Positions 55,856-64,000 of a DNA stretch of 64,000 nucleotides are shown piece after piece. Location: the NCBI RefSeq assembly GCF_900698935.1, contig NZ_LR217715.1, positions 62,001 to 126,000 on the forward strand, written 5' to 3'. A program made the translations under genes and the position numbers. Numbering within the stretch: position 1 is the stretch's first letter; every line of letters starts with the position of its first letter. A model generated the notes under the pieces. That model was not told where the DNA came from, ran no database searches, and saw only the letters and a list, made by a program, of their open reading frames with translations. This DNA comes from Erwinia_E haradaeae_D. Lineage in GTDB: Bacteria > Pseudomonadota > Gammaproteobacteria > Enterobacterales > Enterobacteriaceae.

Positions 55856-56778
55856 AGGTATTGTAATATCACTGAATCAGTTGATAGGTTAAAAATATTA
55901 AATAAAAAACAATAGTGCTTCATGTGCATAATCAATATTACCATATGTAGCACTAACGTTTATACTGAGTGATTGGCGGTATACAATTTTTATGTAGTAC
56001 ATTAAGTATAATGGAATTCTTTTTTAGAAAACACACTGTGCATAACATCGCTTTGGTATAATATTTTATATAAAGATATATTGGACCTGCATTAGGAAGT
56101 TTTTTTGACTCATACAGATAGCATATCTATATGTTTAGTTGAGGTCCTATAGTAAGGTAGCATATTGTCAGCATAGATGGAGAAATAATTGTATTTATTG
56201 TGATGCAAGACGCAAAAAATAATGTGGAAGATTTCGTTAGCACTTTACATGACACAGTGGTGCCACGCAGCTTTTGAGGGATTCTATCATCTGTGATAGC
56301 AGAATATTGATAGCGGTGTACGGCGGTACATATCTCAATATACATCTTGTGAAAAGTGGAGTGATTGGCGCGGACAGCTATTCTGAACTGAGTGATTCTA
56401 GCACATTTTATTGCAGCGTTAATGTAAGAAGAGAGTCTTAAGTAACAATTTCTTGAGCTATCCATACAAATGAAATATTATTGAGTGTGCTCCCTAATCA
56501 TAACTTAGATAGAAATAGGGGTTTTTAGTTCATATGGTTATGCAAATAACATGGTGATATGATTTTTATCATGTAAGCTTTTACAAAATTATTTTTGTAT
56601 TTGTTGAATGTTTTGTATGCCTATCGCTACCAGCGATGGTTGTGATTATAATATAATCAGCACATAACTAACTAATTAAGGAAACAATGGTCTGAGATGA
56701 TGATAAAGTGCTTTGTCAGTCAAGGTCTTATTGATGAGATTTCATAACATCTATATTTCAGAGATAATAAGATTATTG
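55856..56778. other. Spacer with a GC-richer island, 0.9 kb
   Basis: From 56221 to 56400 GC is 43 percent by my count, against 20-30 percent nearby. Long frames exist on both strands there (62 codons at 56253-56438 plus; 112 codons at 56127-56465 minus), none with a ribosome site or recognised family. It may be a recently decayed gene. Confidence 0.55.
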
Positions 56779-56852
56779 TGCGCCCTACAGGATTCGAACC
56801 TGTGACCTACGGCTTAGAAGGCCGGTGCTCTATCCAGCTAAGCTAAGGGCGC
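56779..56852 (-). tRNA. argU: tRNA-Arg (anticodon UCU)
   Basis: A 74-nt tRNA read leftward; acceptor stem GCGCCCT/AGGGCGC, anticodon loop CTTCTAA (UCU), T-arm ACAGG-TTCGAAT-CCTGT. It closely matches E. coli argU, but the discriminator is A, CCA is not encoded (CAA follows), and the first anticodon-stem pair is C27 against U43. Confidence 0.96.
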
Positions 56853-56866
56853 ATATTTGTGCCTGC

Positions 56867-56894
56867 ATTATACGGTGAATCAAGTAGCAGTCAA
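56867..56894 (-). promoter_or_regulatory. Sigma-70 promoter of tRNA-Arg(UCU)
   Basis: On the minus strand, TTGACT (56889-56894) and a perfect TATAAT (56867-56872) are 16 bases apart, ending 14 bases before the tRNA. The bases after the -10 are GC-rich (GCAGGC), as in stringently controlled stable-RNA promoters. It is the best promoter in the window. Confidence 0.75.
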
Positions 56895-57113
56895 CTGTTT
56901 ACTAGAACTATTTATGCTTTTTGCTTGACTCCTTAACCTTGATTCATATGAATGATACTATAATATATAGTTTTTATGGTGTTAAAAATTTTTTAGTTAT
57001 TAACTACACGACCATGTTTAACTTTATGTCTTATCAATGCATATAGAGCTATACAAAGTGTATAGAGTACACAGTATATAACAATATCCATGGAATATCT
57101 CATCAGTGAATAT

Positions 57114-57148
57114 ATTGATGATTGATGATTGATAATTGATAATTGATG
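57114..57148. repeat. Five tandem copies of a 7-bp unit (ATTGATG/ATTGATA)
   Basis: Five consecutive heptamers: two ATTGATG, two ATTGATA, one ATTGATG, ending before ATCTATT. This is the clearest simple tandem repeat in the window and lies in non-coding DNA. Confidence 0.9.
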
Positions 57149-58623
57149 ATCTATTATTTCTATGTAGCGTGTCATCATAAGTGAGATGCTCTGTTATCAT
57201 ATTTGTCTCAAAATCTTTTTCAGTTATTTCATTGTAAAATTTATATATACTCGCATTTGTAAATGGAAATGACCAATGTACTCACGCATAGTGCTTGCAT
57301 ATATTACTTATTGGTTCATGAAAAGAAAGCACATAGTGGAGCCATCATGCTTATGATTATTTTAGAGTTGTTTCTCTTAGGTGCGTAATATATTATAGTA
57401 ATATATGCTTGCTTTGATAGAAGTTAAAAACATATCTATCTGTATCAGTATGATAATGCATCTATTCGATGATATTTTACGGTAGTTCCGTGTCTGCTCA
57501 TTCACGATTTATTAATGTAGTTAAGTATCAATAGGTTCTGAAAGTTTGTAGTCCGAACAGTAGATTTGAGAGTATTGGCTGTATTAAATATTCTAACTTT
57601 AACAACATCATAAGCTATGATCCTATCTTATTGAATATAGTAAATACAATATTACTATATTGTATTCATACAGTCAGTCACAGTAAACGTTATATTTTCA
57701 GACAGTCAGTACGTTAGTTAATAAGGATGGAAGCAATATCTGCTTAATTAGCATGCCATACATTATAGAAGATCAGTTTTTCACCGTGAATAATGTATAT
57801 TATTTGTATGGGTTTTTATGAGCATACCATTCCTTCTTTGATTGATCAACATACTACAAATGTATCGGTGTTTTCTTTTTTTATCATAAAATAATATCAT
57901 AAGTCGAAGAATTTTATATTTCTATATATGTTGTTCTTGTCGGGCAATCTCTAGTGTAGGGGCCAGAAGACTTTGAAAATATGAAATGCAATAGTGATGG
58001 TGTTAGTATACATGCGTCAGTGGTATGTCATTGAAAATCAATAAGATCATTTAAAACAATTTTGTGTGTTGATACATGGTGTAGATATAATATAGACGAC
58101 TTAAACACGTGTAGAGCGCGGACATAGAATATGTAGCTGCTTATTAAATCATTGAGGATTACTAACAGTGTTGATATTAGTACATAGAGAAATGATGCCG
58201 TTAAAAACATCGTAGTAGGGTTAATAATCTCTATTTTCAACAAAAACAACTGTTTATTACATCTCTTATATATGATGGTTATCACGCGCAGAATTTTTTT
58301 ATTCTATGCTTGCCAGCATAAGATAGTTAGTGTGCTCTAGTATAAAAATATGAAGATATAGCGCCATAATAGACACTATGAACCTAGATAATGTTATGAC
58401 TTACAGATATGGACAATCTAAAAACAATATCTTCTTGAAAAAGACTCAGAAGTAATTCTGTGTACATTATAATCTTCCTTGTATACGGTGTGTTCTGTCT
58501 GGTTCCAACAGATAAGCATGTAAGTGGTACAGTATACAGCTACAGTACTATAATGATGCGAATCAGTTATATGATATAACTAATATATCATACTCAGTGT
58601 ATTATAGAAGGATACAGGAGTTC

Positions 58624-59496
58624 ATGCCTGCAAAAATAATGAATGGTGCGCAGCTTGCTCAGGAGGTACTTCGATCTCTTTTTCATTGCGTTCAAAGACG
58701 CTTAGAAATGGGTAAACGTACTCCAGGTTTAGCTATTGTATTAGTAGGCTCAGATCCTGCTTCAAAGATTTATGTGTCTCGTAAGATTGAGGCGTGTACA
58801 AAGATTGGTTTTATAACCCGTCTATATGATTTTCCTGTCACTGTTACGCAAATCCAACTGTTAAATTTAATTGCAGAGTTAAATAAAGATAAGAGCATTG
58901 ATGGTATTTTAGTACAACTTCCCTTACCAACTACTATCGATCGTGGTTCGGTAATGGAACGCATTTCTCCTTTAAAAGATGTAGATGGTTTACATCCTTA
59001 TAACCTAGGTCGTTTATGCAATCGTGCGCCAACTTTATTACGGCCATGCACTCCCCGGGGAGTGATGACGCTGCTGGAGCGTTATCAACTGAAGATTTGT
59101 AGCTTAAACGCGGTAGTAGTTGGGGCTTCTAATATAGTTGGTAGGCCAATGAGCATGGAGCTTCTTCTAGCCGGCTGTACAACAATAGTTGCACATCGTT
59201 TTACGAAAAATTTGGACTCTTTTGTGTCGCAAGCCGACCTGCTTATCGTTGCAGTAGGAAAACCAAGATTTATACCTGGCCACTGGATTAAATTAGGGGC
59301 AATAGTGGTGGATGTGGGTATTAACCGCTTAATCAATGGTAAAATAGTCGGTGATATTGAGTTTGAAGAGGCTGCGGATCGGGCAGAATGGATTACTCCT
59401 GTACCGGGTGGGGTTGGACCAATGACTATTGCTACACTTATGCAGAATACTTTATATGCTTGCGAACAGCACGAGAAGGATGTTTGTTCGTCGTAG
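58624..59496 (+). CDS. folD: Bifunctional methylene-tetrahydrofolate dehydrogenase/cyclohydrolase
   Basis: Interconverts 5,10-methylene-, methenyl- and 10-formyl-tetrahydrofolate using NADP; 290 residues (E. coli 288). The catalytic Tyr and Lys lie in KIYVSRKIEAC, GILVQLPLP and KDVDGLHPYN line the folate pocket, and the NADP-binding motif is GASNIVGRPMSMELLLAGC. PVPGGVGPMTIATL closes the domain. ATG at 58624 aligns with the E. coli start; AAGGA (58608-58612) and GGAG (58617-58620) precede it. A GTG nine codons earlier is in frame but not needed. The link to tRNA-Arg(UCU) is an ancestral enterobacterial arrangement. Confidence 0.96.
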   Translation: MPAKIMNGAQLAQEVLRSLFHCVQRRLEMGKRTPGLAIVLVGSDPASKIYVSRKIEACTKIGFITRLYDFPVTVTQIQLLNLIAELNKDKSIDGILVQLPLPTTIDRGSVMERISPLKDVDGLHPYNLGRLCNRAPTLLRPCTPRGVMTLLERYQLKICSLNAVVVGASNIVGRPMSMELLLAGCTTIVAHRFTKNLDSFVSQADLLIVAVGKPRFIPGHWIKLGAIVVDVGINRLINGKIVGDIEFEEAADRAEWITPVPGGVGPMTIATLMQNTLYACEQHEKDVCSS

Positions 59497-60613
59497 CTAC
59501 TATCACTAAAAAATGATTTTTTGTGTTGATTTGGTTGGAGTACCAAAAAGCAATCTTTTAAAAAAGATTATGTAGCATGCTGCAGAGAAGCGCTTTTATT
59601 TTGATAGCTTAGAAATGTTTAAAACTTGCACAATTGAGTTCCATACACAGTACTATAATAAAAACTTTTTATTAATAAGTAGTTTTAATTATGAAATAAA
59701 TGTGCGTGTGGTATGTCGCGGAAGTTCTTATATTTTATAAGTAATTTGAGTTTTATTACATCCTCATGAAACGTATATTTAATTTTTTAAATATAATATA
59801 AATAGAGTAATATGCTTTTAGCAGCTGCAATACACAGGCGGTTTTCTTTACCGCATATAGCGGGTTGTATAATCATCATATACTATAGGTTGTTCATTGT
59901 GATCGCTATGGTCAGGGTATTTTACCATCTATGGTATATCCAGTCATGTTGAATAGCAAGATCAGTTTATATAGTGATAAGAATAATACTTGTATGCTGC
60001 ACAATAATCATTTTTTAGAAGGGACGTTGTATTTTAAATGGTATACAGATGCTTTTGCATAACTCTCTAACATAGAGATATCGAATAATATATAATCACA
60101 AAATGTGTTTGTTTGTAGGGTTCTATAGGTTGAACAAGATGATGTATCCGGACTTCTACGATGAAGAAATGCTACGCCCACAATTAGTACATAAAGATTT
60201 ATTAGCATTTAACAGTTATGGCATGTAGTCATGTGTGGCCTGATTTTGTTATTGATTTGGAGAATTATATTTATAAGATGATATAATAAGATTATTGTTG
60301 TATCCTGGATCTCTAACGAATGCAGAAATCCGTTACTTCATCTCTATGTATCATAAATATATAGAACGCAGAAGATAGAAAAAACGCATACTCTGTTCTC
60401 CTAAGCTAGGGACATCAAGAATTTTATAATGTATGAGAAATACCCTCAATACAGTATTGCAAATTTCTGCATGAAGAAGAATGTCTATACACGAGACAGG
60501 CGATATGAAGAAGGTGTTTTATAAATAGAAAAGAGATTCATCACAGAGCATTAAGCAAACTATTAAGGGATATTACTAAACTATCTATTTTCTCCTATGG
60601 GGAGACATCAAGA
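59497..60613. other. Spacer between convergent folD and alr, 1.1 kb
   Basis: No gene recognised. AATCTTTT/AAAAGATT at 59552-59569 and TCTCC/GGAGA at 60591-60605 (9 bases from the alr stop) are possible transcript-end hairpins, both without proper T-runs. Confidence 0.6.
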
Positions 60614-61684
60614 TCACTCTATTGTAACTGGCACTCGTGAAGATAGAGCGCACATTAGTTCATAGCCTATCGTGCCAGACATTGACGCTACGTCATTAAT
60701 TCTCACATTATTTCCCCATAACTCTACCAGGCTACCAATACGAGCTTGGGGGCATGTTGTTAGATCTACGGCCATCATATCCATAGAAATAGCTCCGATG
60801 GTGTGTGTCATGCTTCCTGCGACCATTACGGGGGTGCCAGTAGGGGCATGATGCGGATATCCATCAGCATAACCACAGGCGATAATTCCAATCTTCTGTG
60901 TTCGGTTAGCTCGGTAGTTATGAGAATATCCCACTTGTGAGCCTGCAACCAGTCTTTGTATTGCAATGATTTTGCTGCTAAGTGTCATTACAGGTAAAAA
61001 ACCACTACTAGAAATATTTTTCAAACAACCACCTGGAGAGACACCATATAATATAATTCCAGGACGCACCCACTGAAAATGTGTGCGTGGATGCCATAAG
61101 GTAGCAGCAGAGTTAGCTAGGGATATATTACAATTCAAACCTTTGGAAGCTTGAGCCAGTTTTGTCATAGATTCCGTAACGTCTTGCACAGACTCTGCTT
61201 TAGAAAAGTGCGCCATTAAGGTGACCATACCTACATTTTTTGATTTTTGCAGTTGATGCCAAACTGCCCGGACATCTTTGGTTTGAAAACCCAAACGATT
61301 CATTCCACAATTTATTTTTAGGTATACATCTAAAGGAGATGATAGATGAGCTTTTTTTAATGCTTCTATTTGCCATTGACTATGCACGATGGTAGTTAAA
61401 TGATATCGATGCAGTATGGTTAGATCATTGGGGTGAAAAAATCCTTCTAGTAGTAAAATAGGTTTTTGAAAACCTTTTTCACGAAGTAATAAAGCTTCAT
61501 GGATATTAAGTAAAGCAAAACCATCCGCGTAACTTAGGCTTTTCCAGACTCGTTCAATGCCATGACCATATGCATTAGCTTTAATGACCGCCCACAGACG
61601 TGATCTAGAAGCTATATTGCGTACTATAGAAAGATTTTTTTGTAATGCGGTTTGATTAATTATAGCCATAATAGGACGAGACAT
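60614..61684 (-). CDS. alr: Alanine racemase
   Basis: PLP enzyme making D-alanine for peptidoglycan; 356 residues (E. coli 359). The PLP Lys lies in VIKANAYGHG near residue 34; LLLEGFF, NCGMNRLGF, WVRPGIILYGVSP and CGYADGYPHHAPTGTPV are conserved, and the catalytic Tyr of the other protomer lies in QVGYSHNY. MDMMAVDL and the C-terminal YELMCALSSRVP complete the beta-sandwich domain. It stands alone; the dnaB neighbour of E. coli alr is absent. With dapA it indicates that a cell wall is still made. Confidence 0.96.
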   Translation of the reverse strand: MSRPIMAIINQTALQKNLSIVRNIASRSRLWAVIKANAYGHGIERVWKSLSYADGFALLNIHEALLLREKGFQKPILLLEGFFHPNDLTILHRYHLTTIVHSQWQIEALKKAHLSSPLDVYLKINCGMNRLGFQTKDVRAVWHQLQKSKNVGMVTLMAHFSKAESVQDVTESMTKLAQASKGLNCNISLANSAATLWHPRTHFQWVRPGIILYGVSPGGCLKNISSSGFLPVMTLSSKIIAIQRLVAGSQVGYSHNYRANRTQKIGIIACGYADGYPHHAPTGTPVMVAGSMTHTIGAISMDMMAVDLTTCPQARIGSLVELWGNNVRINDVASMSGTIGYELMCALSSRVPVTIE

Positions 61685-62238
61685 AATCGATCCTTTCTCG
61701 ATATTGTAGTTTTAAGGATAATTCTTTTTACTAATCCTAGAATGAAAAATATTAGTATACTGTAGAACACTATCAGTAGATTTTGCAGTTAGAGAATTAG
61801 AATATACGTCCCGCACATGTTAAGTTGATGACAGACATATCTTATACATGTGAGAGACACTAAACCTTAGTAGACTTAATGCACTATCAATAATAAATCT
61901 GAGAATATATTTTATTGATGATTCAGTATAATTGTGCATTTATAATGATATAATTAGCGATCATATGGGTTAAGAATAGCAATAGTAAAATATTTCTGTA
62001 TTAGAGTCTCTATTTCTAGTGTATGTTGAAACTTTCAAAGAATCACAGAACTTTGTTTCATTTTTAACATTATATTTTTCACTTACACTGGTCTTGAATT
62101 GTTCATGAGATGCCTACGAGCATAAATATGCGATCGTCCAACACAATGAGAGTCGGTGTATTTCTAAAATGTACTAATGATGATGTAATATATTATTAAG
62201 TTTCTGTGTTATGTTGAATTATCGAAGTGGAGTCTACC
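61685..62238. other. Spacer between divergent alr and dnaA, 0.55 kb
   Basis: Upstream region of dnaA. I found no cluster of DnaA boxes (TTATNCACA) and no GATC-rich or 13-mer array, so there is no evidence for oriC here. rnpA and rpmH, which flank dnaA in E. coli, are absent. Confidence 0.65.
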
Positions 62239-63630
62239 GTGTCACTTACACTTTGGCAACAGTGTCTGGCTTGCCTGAAAGATGAACTATCTGCTACTGA
62301 GTTCAGCATGTGGATAAGACCATTGCAAGCTGAAATTACTGATAACACCCTATCTTTGTACGCACCAAATCGTTTTGTGTTAGATAGGGTTAGAGACCAA
62401 TATTTACATAACATTAATGCTCTCCTTAAAAATTTGGGTGGTACAAATGCGCCTTTTCTGCTTTTTGAGGTAGGAAGAAAACCTGCCTCTGCTACGATCA
62501 GAGAGTTATCTATAACAGGTGCGCAGGAAGCTGCAAGTCACATCAGTCACCCTTCTGAGTGTAGTCGGGCTCATGGGAGTTATATAACGAAATTAGAAGA
62601 GTTTTCTTATCGTTCGAATATAAACGCTAAATACAACTTTGATAACTTTGTAAATGGTAAATCAAATCAATTAGCACATAGTGCAGCACAGCAGGCAGCA
62701 GATAATCCTGGTGAGACGTATAATCCTCTGTTTTTTTATGGTGGTACAGGTCTTGGTAAGACTCATTTACTACATGCAGTTGGCAATGGTATTTTAGCTA
62801 AAAAATCTAATGCGACTGTTTTATACATGCATTCTGAGCGTTTTGTGCAAGACATGGTTAATGCATTGCAAAACAATGCGATTGAAGAATTTAAATGTTA
62901 TTATCGTTCAGTCAAGGCACTTCTGATTGATGACATTCAGTTTTTTGCGCATAAAGTACGATCGCAAGAGGAGTTTTTTCATACTTTTAACTCGTTATTA
63001 GAAGGTAATCAGCAAATAATTTTAACTGCTGATCGTTATCCAAGAGAAATCCATGGTGTAGAGGATCGATTAAAATCCCGTTTTGGATGGGGATTGGCAG
63101 TAGCTATTGATCCACCAGAACTAGAGACACGTATAGCTATTTTAAAAAGAAAGGCGGATCAGAATAACATTTTTTTATCGAACGAGGCGGCATGTTTTAT
63201 TGCTAAAAGACTACGTTCTAACGGACGAGAATTAGAAGGAGCATTAAATCGTGTCATCGCTCATGCAAAATTTACAGGTTGTACTATTACTATTGATTTT
63301 GTCCGTGAAGCACTGCGCGATCTGTTCGCATTACAAGATAAGGTGGTGACTATTGAGACTATTCAAAAAATAGTTGCTCAGTATTATAAAATTAAACTTG
63401 CGGATCTTTGTTCTAAACGTCGATCGCGTTCAGTATCACGGCCGAGACAGATGGCAATGGCTATAGCTAAAAAATTAACTCATTGTAGTTTACCAGAAAT
63501 AGGTGATGCTTTTGGGGGGCGTGACCATACCACAGTTTTATATGCTTGTCGAAAAATTGAGAAGCTACATAGAGAAAGTCATGACGTTCAAAAAGAGTTC
63601 TCTACGATTATTAGAACCTTGTCTTCTTAA
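62239..63630 (+). CDS. dnaA: Chromosomal replication initiator DnaA
   Basis: Binds DnaA boxes and opens the origin; 463 residues (E. coli 467). Domain I (SLTLWQQCLACLKDEL) is intact, domain II is a little shorter, and the AAA+ domain has Walker A GGTGLGKTHLLH and Walker B LLIDDIQFF. The C-terminal DNA-binding signature GDAFGGRDHTTVLYACRKI is conserved. The start is GTG at 62239, matching E. coli, which also uses GTG; GGAG lies 6 nt before it. Another GTG four codons upstream is not needed. Many strongly reduced insect symbionts have lost dnaA; here it looks functional. dnaN follows after 24 bases. Confidence 0.97.
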   Translation: MSLTLWQQCLACLKDELSATEFSMWIRPLQAEITDNTLSLYAPNRFVLDRVRDQYLHNINALLKNLGGTNAPFLLFEVGRKPASATIRELSITGAQEAASHISHPSECSRAHGSYITKLEEFSYRSNINAKYNFDNFVNGKSNQLAHSAAQQAADNPGETYNPLFFYGGTGLGKTHLLHAVGNGILAKKSNATVLYMHSERFVQDMVNALQNNAIEEFKCYYRSVKALLIDDIQFFAHKVRSQEEFFHTFNSLLEGNQQIILTADRYPREIHGVEDRLKSRFGWGLAVAIDPPELETRIAILKRKADQNNIFLSNEAACFIAKRLRSNGRELEGALNRVIAHAKFTGCTITIDFVREALRDLFALQDKVVTIETIQKIVAQYYKIKLADLCSKRRSRSVSRPRQMAMAIAKKLTHCSLPEIGDAFGGRDHTTVLYACRKIEKLHRESHDVQKEFSTIIRTLSS

Positions 63631-63654
63631 TCGCCCAGAAGGTTTCCTTAGATT

Positions 63655-64000
63655 ATGCAATTTAATTTAAAACGGGAAGTTTTGCTTAAACCCTTACAGT
63701 ACGTAAACGCACCATTAGGCAATCGTCCCGCATTTCCTATTCTTGGTAATTTATTATTATCAGTAGAGCAAGATGTTCTGGTTCTTACTAGTGCTGATTT
63801 AGAAATAGAAATTGTAGTGCGTATCTCTCTAACCAACCAGCATAAACTTGGAAGGATTACAACCCCTGCACGAAAGTTCTTTGATATTTGTCGTGGATTA
63901 CCAGAGGGTGTTGAGATAACAGTATTGCTAGAAGGAGATAAAATACTCATTGTTTCCGGCCGAAGTCGCTTCTCTCTTGCTACGTTACCAGCTAGTAGTT
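63655..64000 (+). CDS. dnaN: DNA polymerase III beta subunit (sliding clamp), N-terminal part
   Basis: Processivity clamp of DNA polymerase III. The gene begins at ATG 63655 and runs off the right edge; about 115 of 366 codons are visible. LLKPLQYVNAPLGNRPAFPILGN-type sequence (about residues 9-31), SADLEIEI, PARKFFDICRGLPEG and SGRSRFSLATLPA match the first domain of E. coli DnaN. AGAAGG lies 12 nt before the start. The order dnaA-dnaN is the common ancestral one. Confidence 0.96.
   Translation, partial: MQFNLKREVLLKPLQYVNAPLGNRPAFPILGNLLLSVEQDVLVLTSADLEIEIVVRISLTNQHKLGRITTPARKFFDICRGLPEGVEITVLLEGDKILIVSGRSRFSLATLPASS

Larger units (their letters stand above)
56853..58623. other. Intergenic desert between argU and folD, 1.8 kb
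   Basis: It contains the argU promoter and a 7-bp tandem repeat (57114-57148). In E. coli fimbrial genes lie between folD and argU; none is recognisable here. An 85-codon frame at 58028-58285 looks fortuitous. Confidence 0.65.

Noticed and set aside
58028..58285. 85-codon minus-strand hydrophobic frame
   Set aside because: AT-rich sequence readily encodes Ile/Leu/Phe-rich frames; no start signal or similarity.
59085..59546. 153-codon minus-strand frame
   Set aside because: It lies antisense to folD, which has an unambiguous family match in the other strand; a shadow frame.
61685..62238. Possible oriC upstream of dnaA
   Set aside because: No cluster of DnaA boxes, GATC sites or AT 13-mers was found; in E. 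coli-like genomes oriC lies elsewhere.
1..64000. Mobile elements, prophage, CRISPR arrays, rRNA or biosynthetic gene clusters
   Set aside because: I saw no transposase, integrase, direct-repeat/spacer array or rRNA segment anywhere; their absence fits an old, isolated symbiont genome.

Overview
This window is AT-rich (about two thirds A+T by eye). It comes from the reduced chromosome of a gammaproteobacterium that looks like an intracellular, probably insect-associated, symbiont of enterobacterial descent. Every recognisable protein aligns closely with its Escherichia coli counterpart, and several E. coli gene blocks survive: secB-gpsA-cysE, dapA-bamC-purC, fieF-pfkA, nuoA to nuoN with a fused nuoCD, lepA-lepB-rnc-era, folD linked to argU, and dnaA-dnaN. 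The genes I annotate cover about 42 kb of 64 kb (66 percent). The nuo operon is about 96 percent coding and the remainder only about 56 percent. Nineteen spacers of 0.3 to 2.1 kb contain no recognisable gene. I see no insertion sequence, prophage, CRISPR array or rRNA. The species cannot be named from this evidence.

Layout. 1-8.6 kb: partial sbcB, an MDR-family oxidoreductase, an AI-2E-family membrane protein, the K+/H+ antiporter cvrA, and dut. 8.7-16.2 kb: valS, tRNA-Leu(CAA), a 2 kb desert, fieF and pfkA. 17-19.7 kb: the secB-gpsA-cysE operon on the minus strand, preceded by an orphan plus-strand terminator. 21.5-29 kb: tusA, bamE, dapA-bamC, purC and lysC, separated by long spacers. 30.2-45.4 kb: a complete 13-gene complex I operon. 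45.5-54.6 kb: a C-terminally shortened iscS standing alone, coaE, and lepA-lepB-rnc-era. 55-64 kb: ksgA, tRNA-Arg(UCU) with a near-consensus promoter, folD, alr, dnaA and the start of dnaN.

How the genes work together. The set combines an intact respiratory complex I, glycolytic and phospholipid precursors, cell-wall precursors (alr, dapA), outer-membrane assembly (bamC, bamE), translation and RNA processing, and replication initiation. The most interesting signal is in amino-acid biosynthesis. LysC, DapA and CysE are the feedback-controlled entry enzymes of the lysine/DAP and cysteine routes. All three keep their catalytic residues but have replaced the residues that bind the inhibitory end product in E. 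coli. DapA has lost six of the seven lysine-site residues. LysC has lost at least seven positions linked to lysine feedback. CysE carries Ile at the position of the classical E. coli M256I cysteine-overproducing mutation. I also see no lysine riboswitch upstream of lysC. This suggests deregulated amino-acid output of the kind expected from a nutritional symbiont.

Other oddities are an Asp-to-Asn change at a metal-binding catalytic position of RNase III, an IscS lacking the tail that contacts IscU in E. coli, two TTG start codons (cvrA, nuoK), and two compositional islands inside deserts (a G-rich one near 20.6 kb and a GC-richer one near 56.3 kb) that may be recent gene remnants. All family assignments and comparisons rest on remembered reference sequences; no database search was run.
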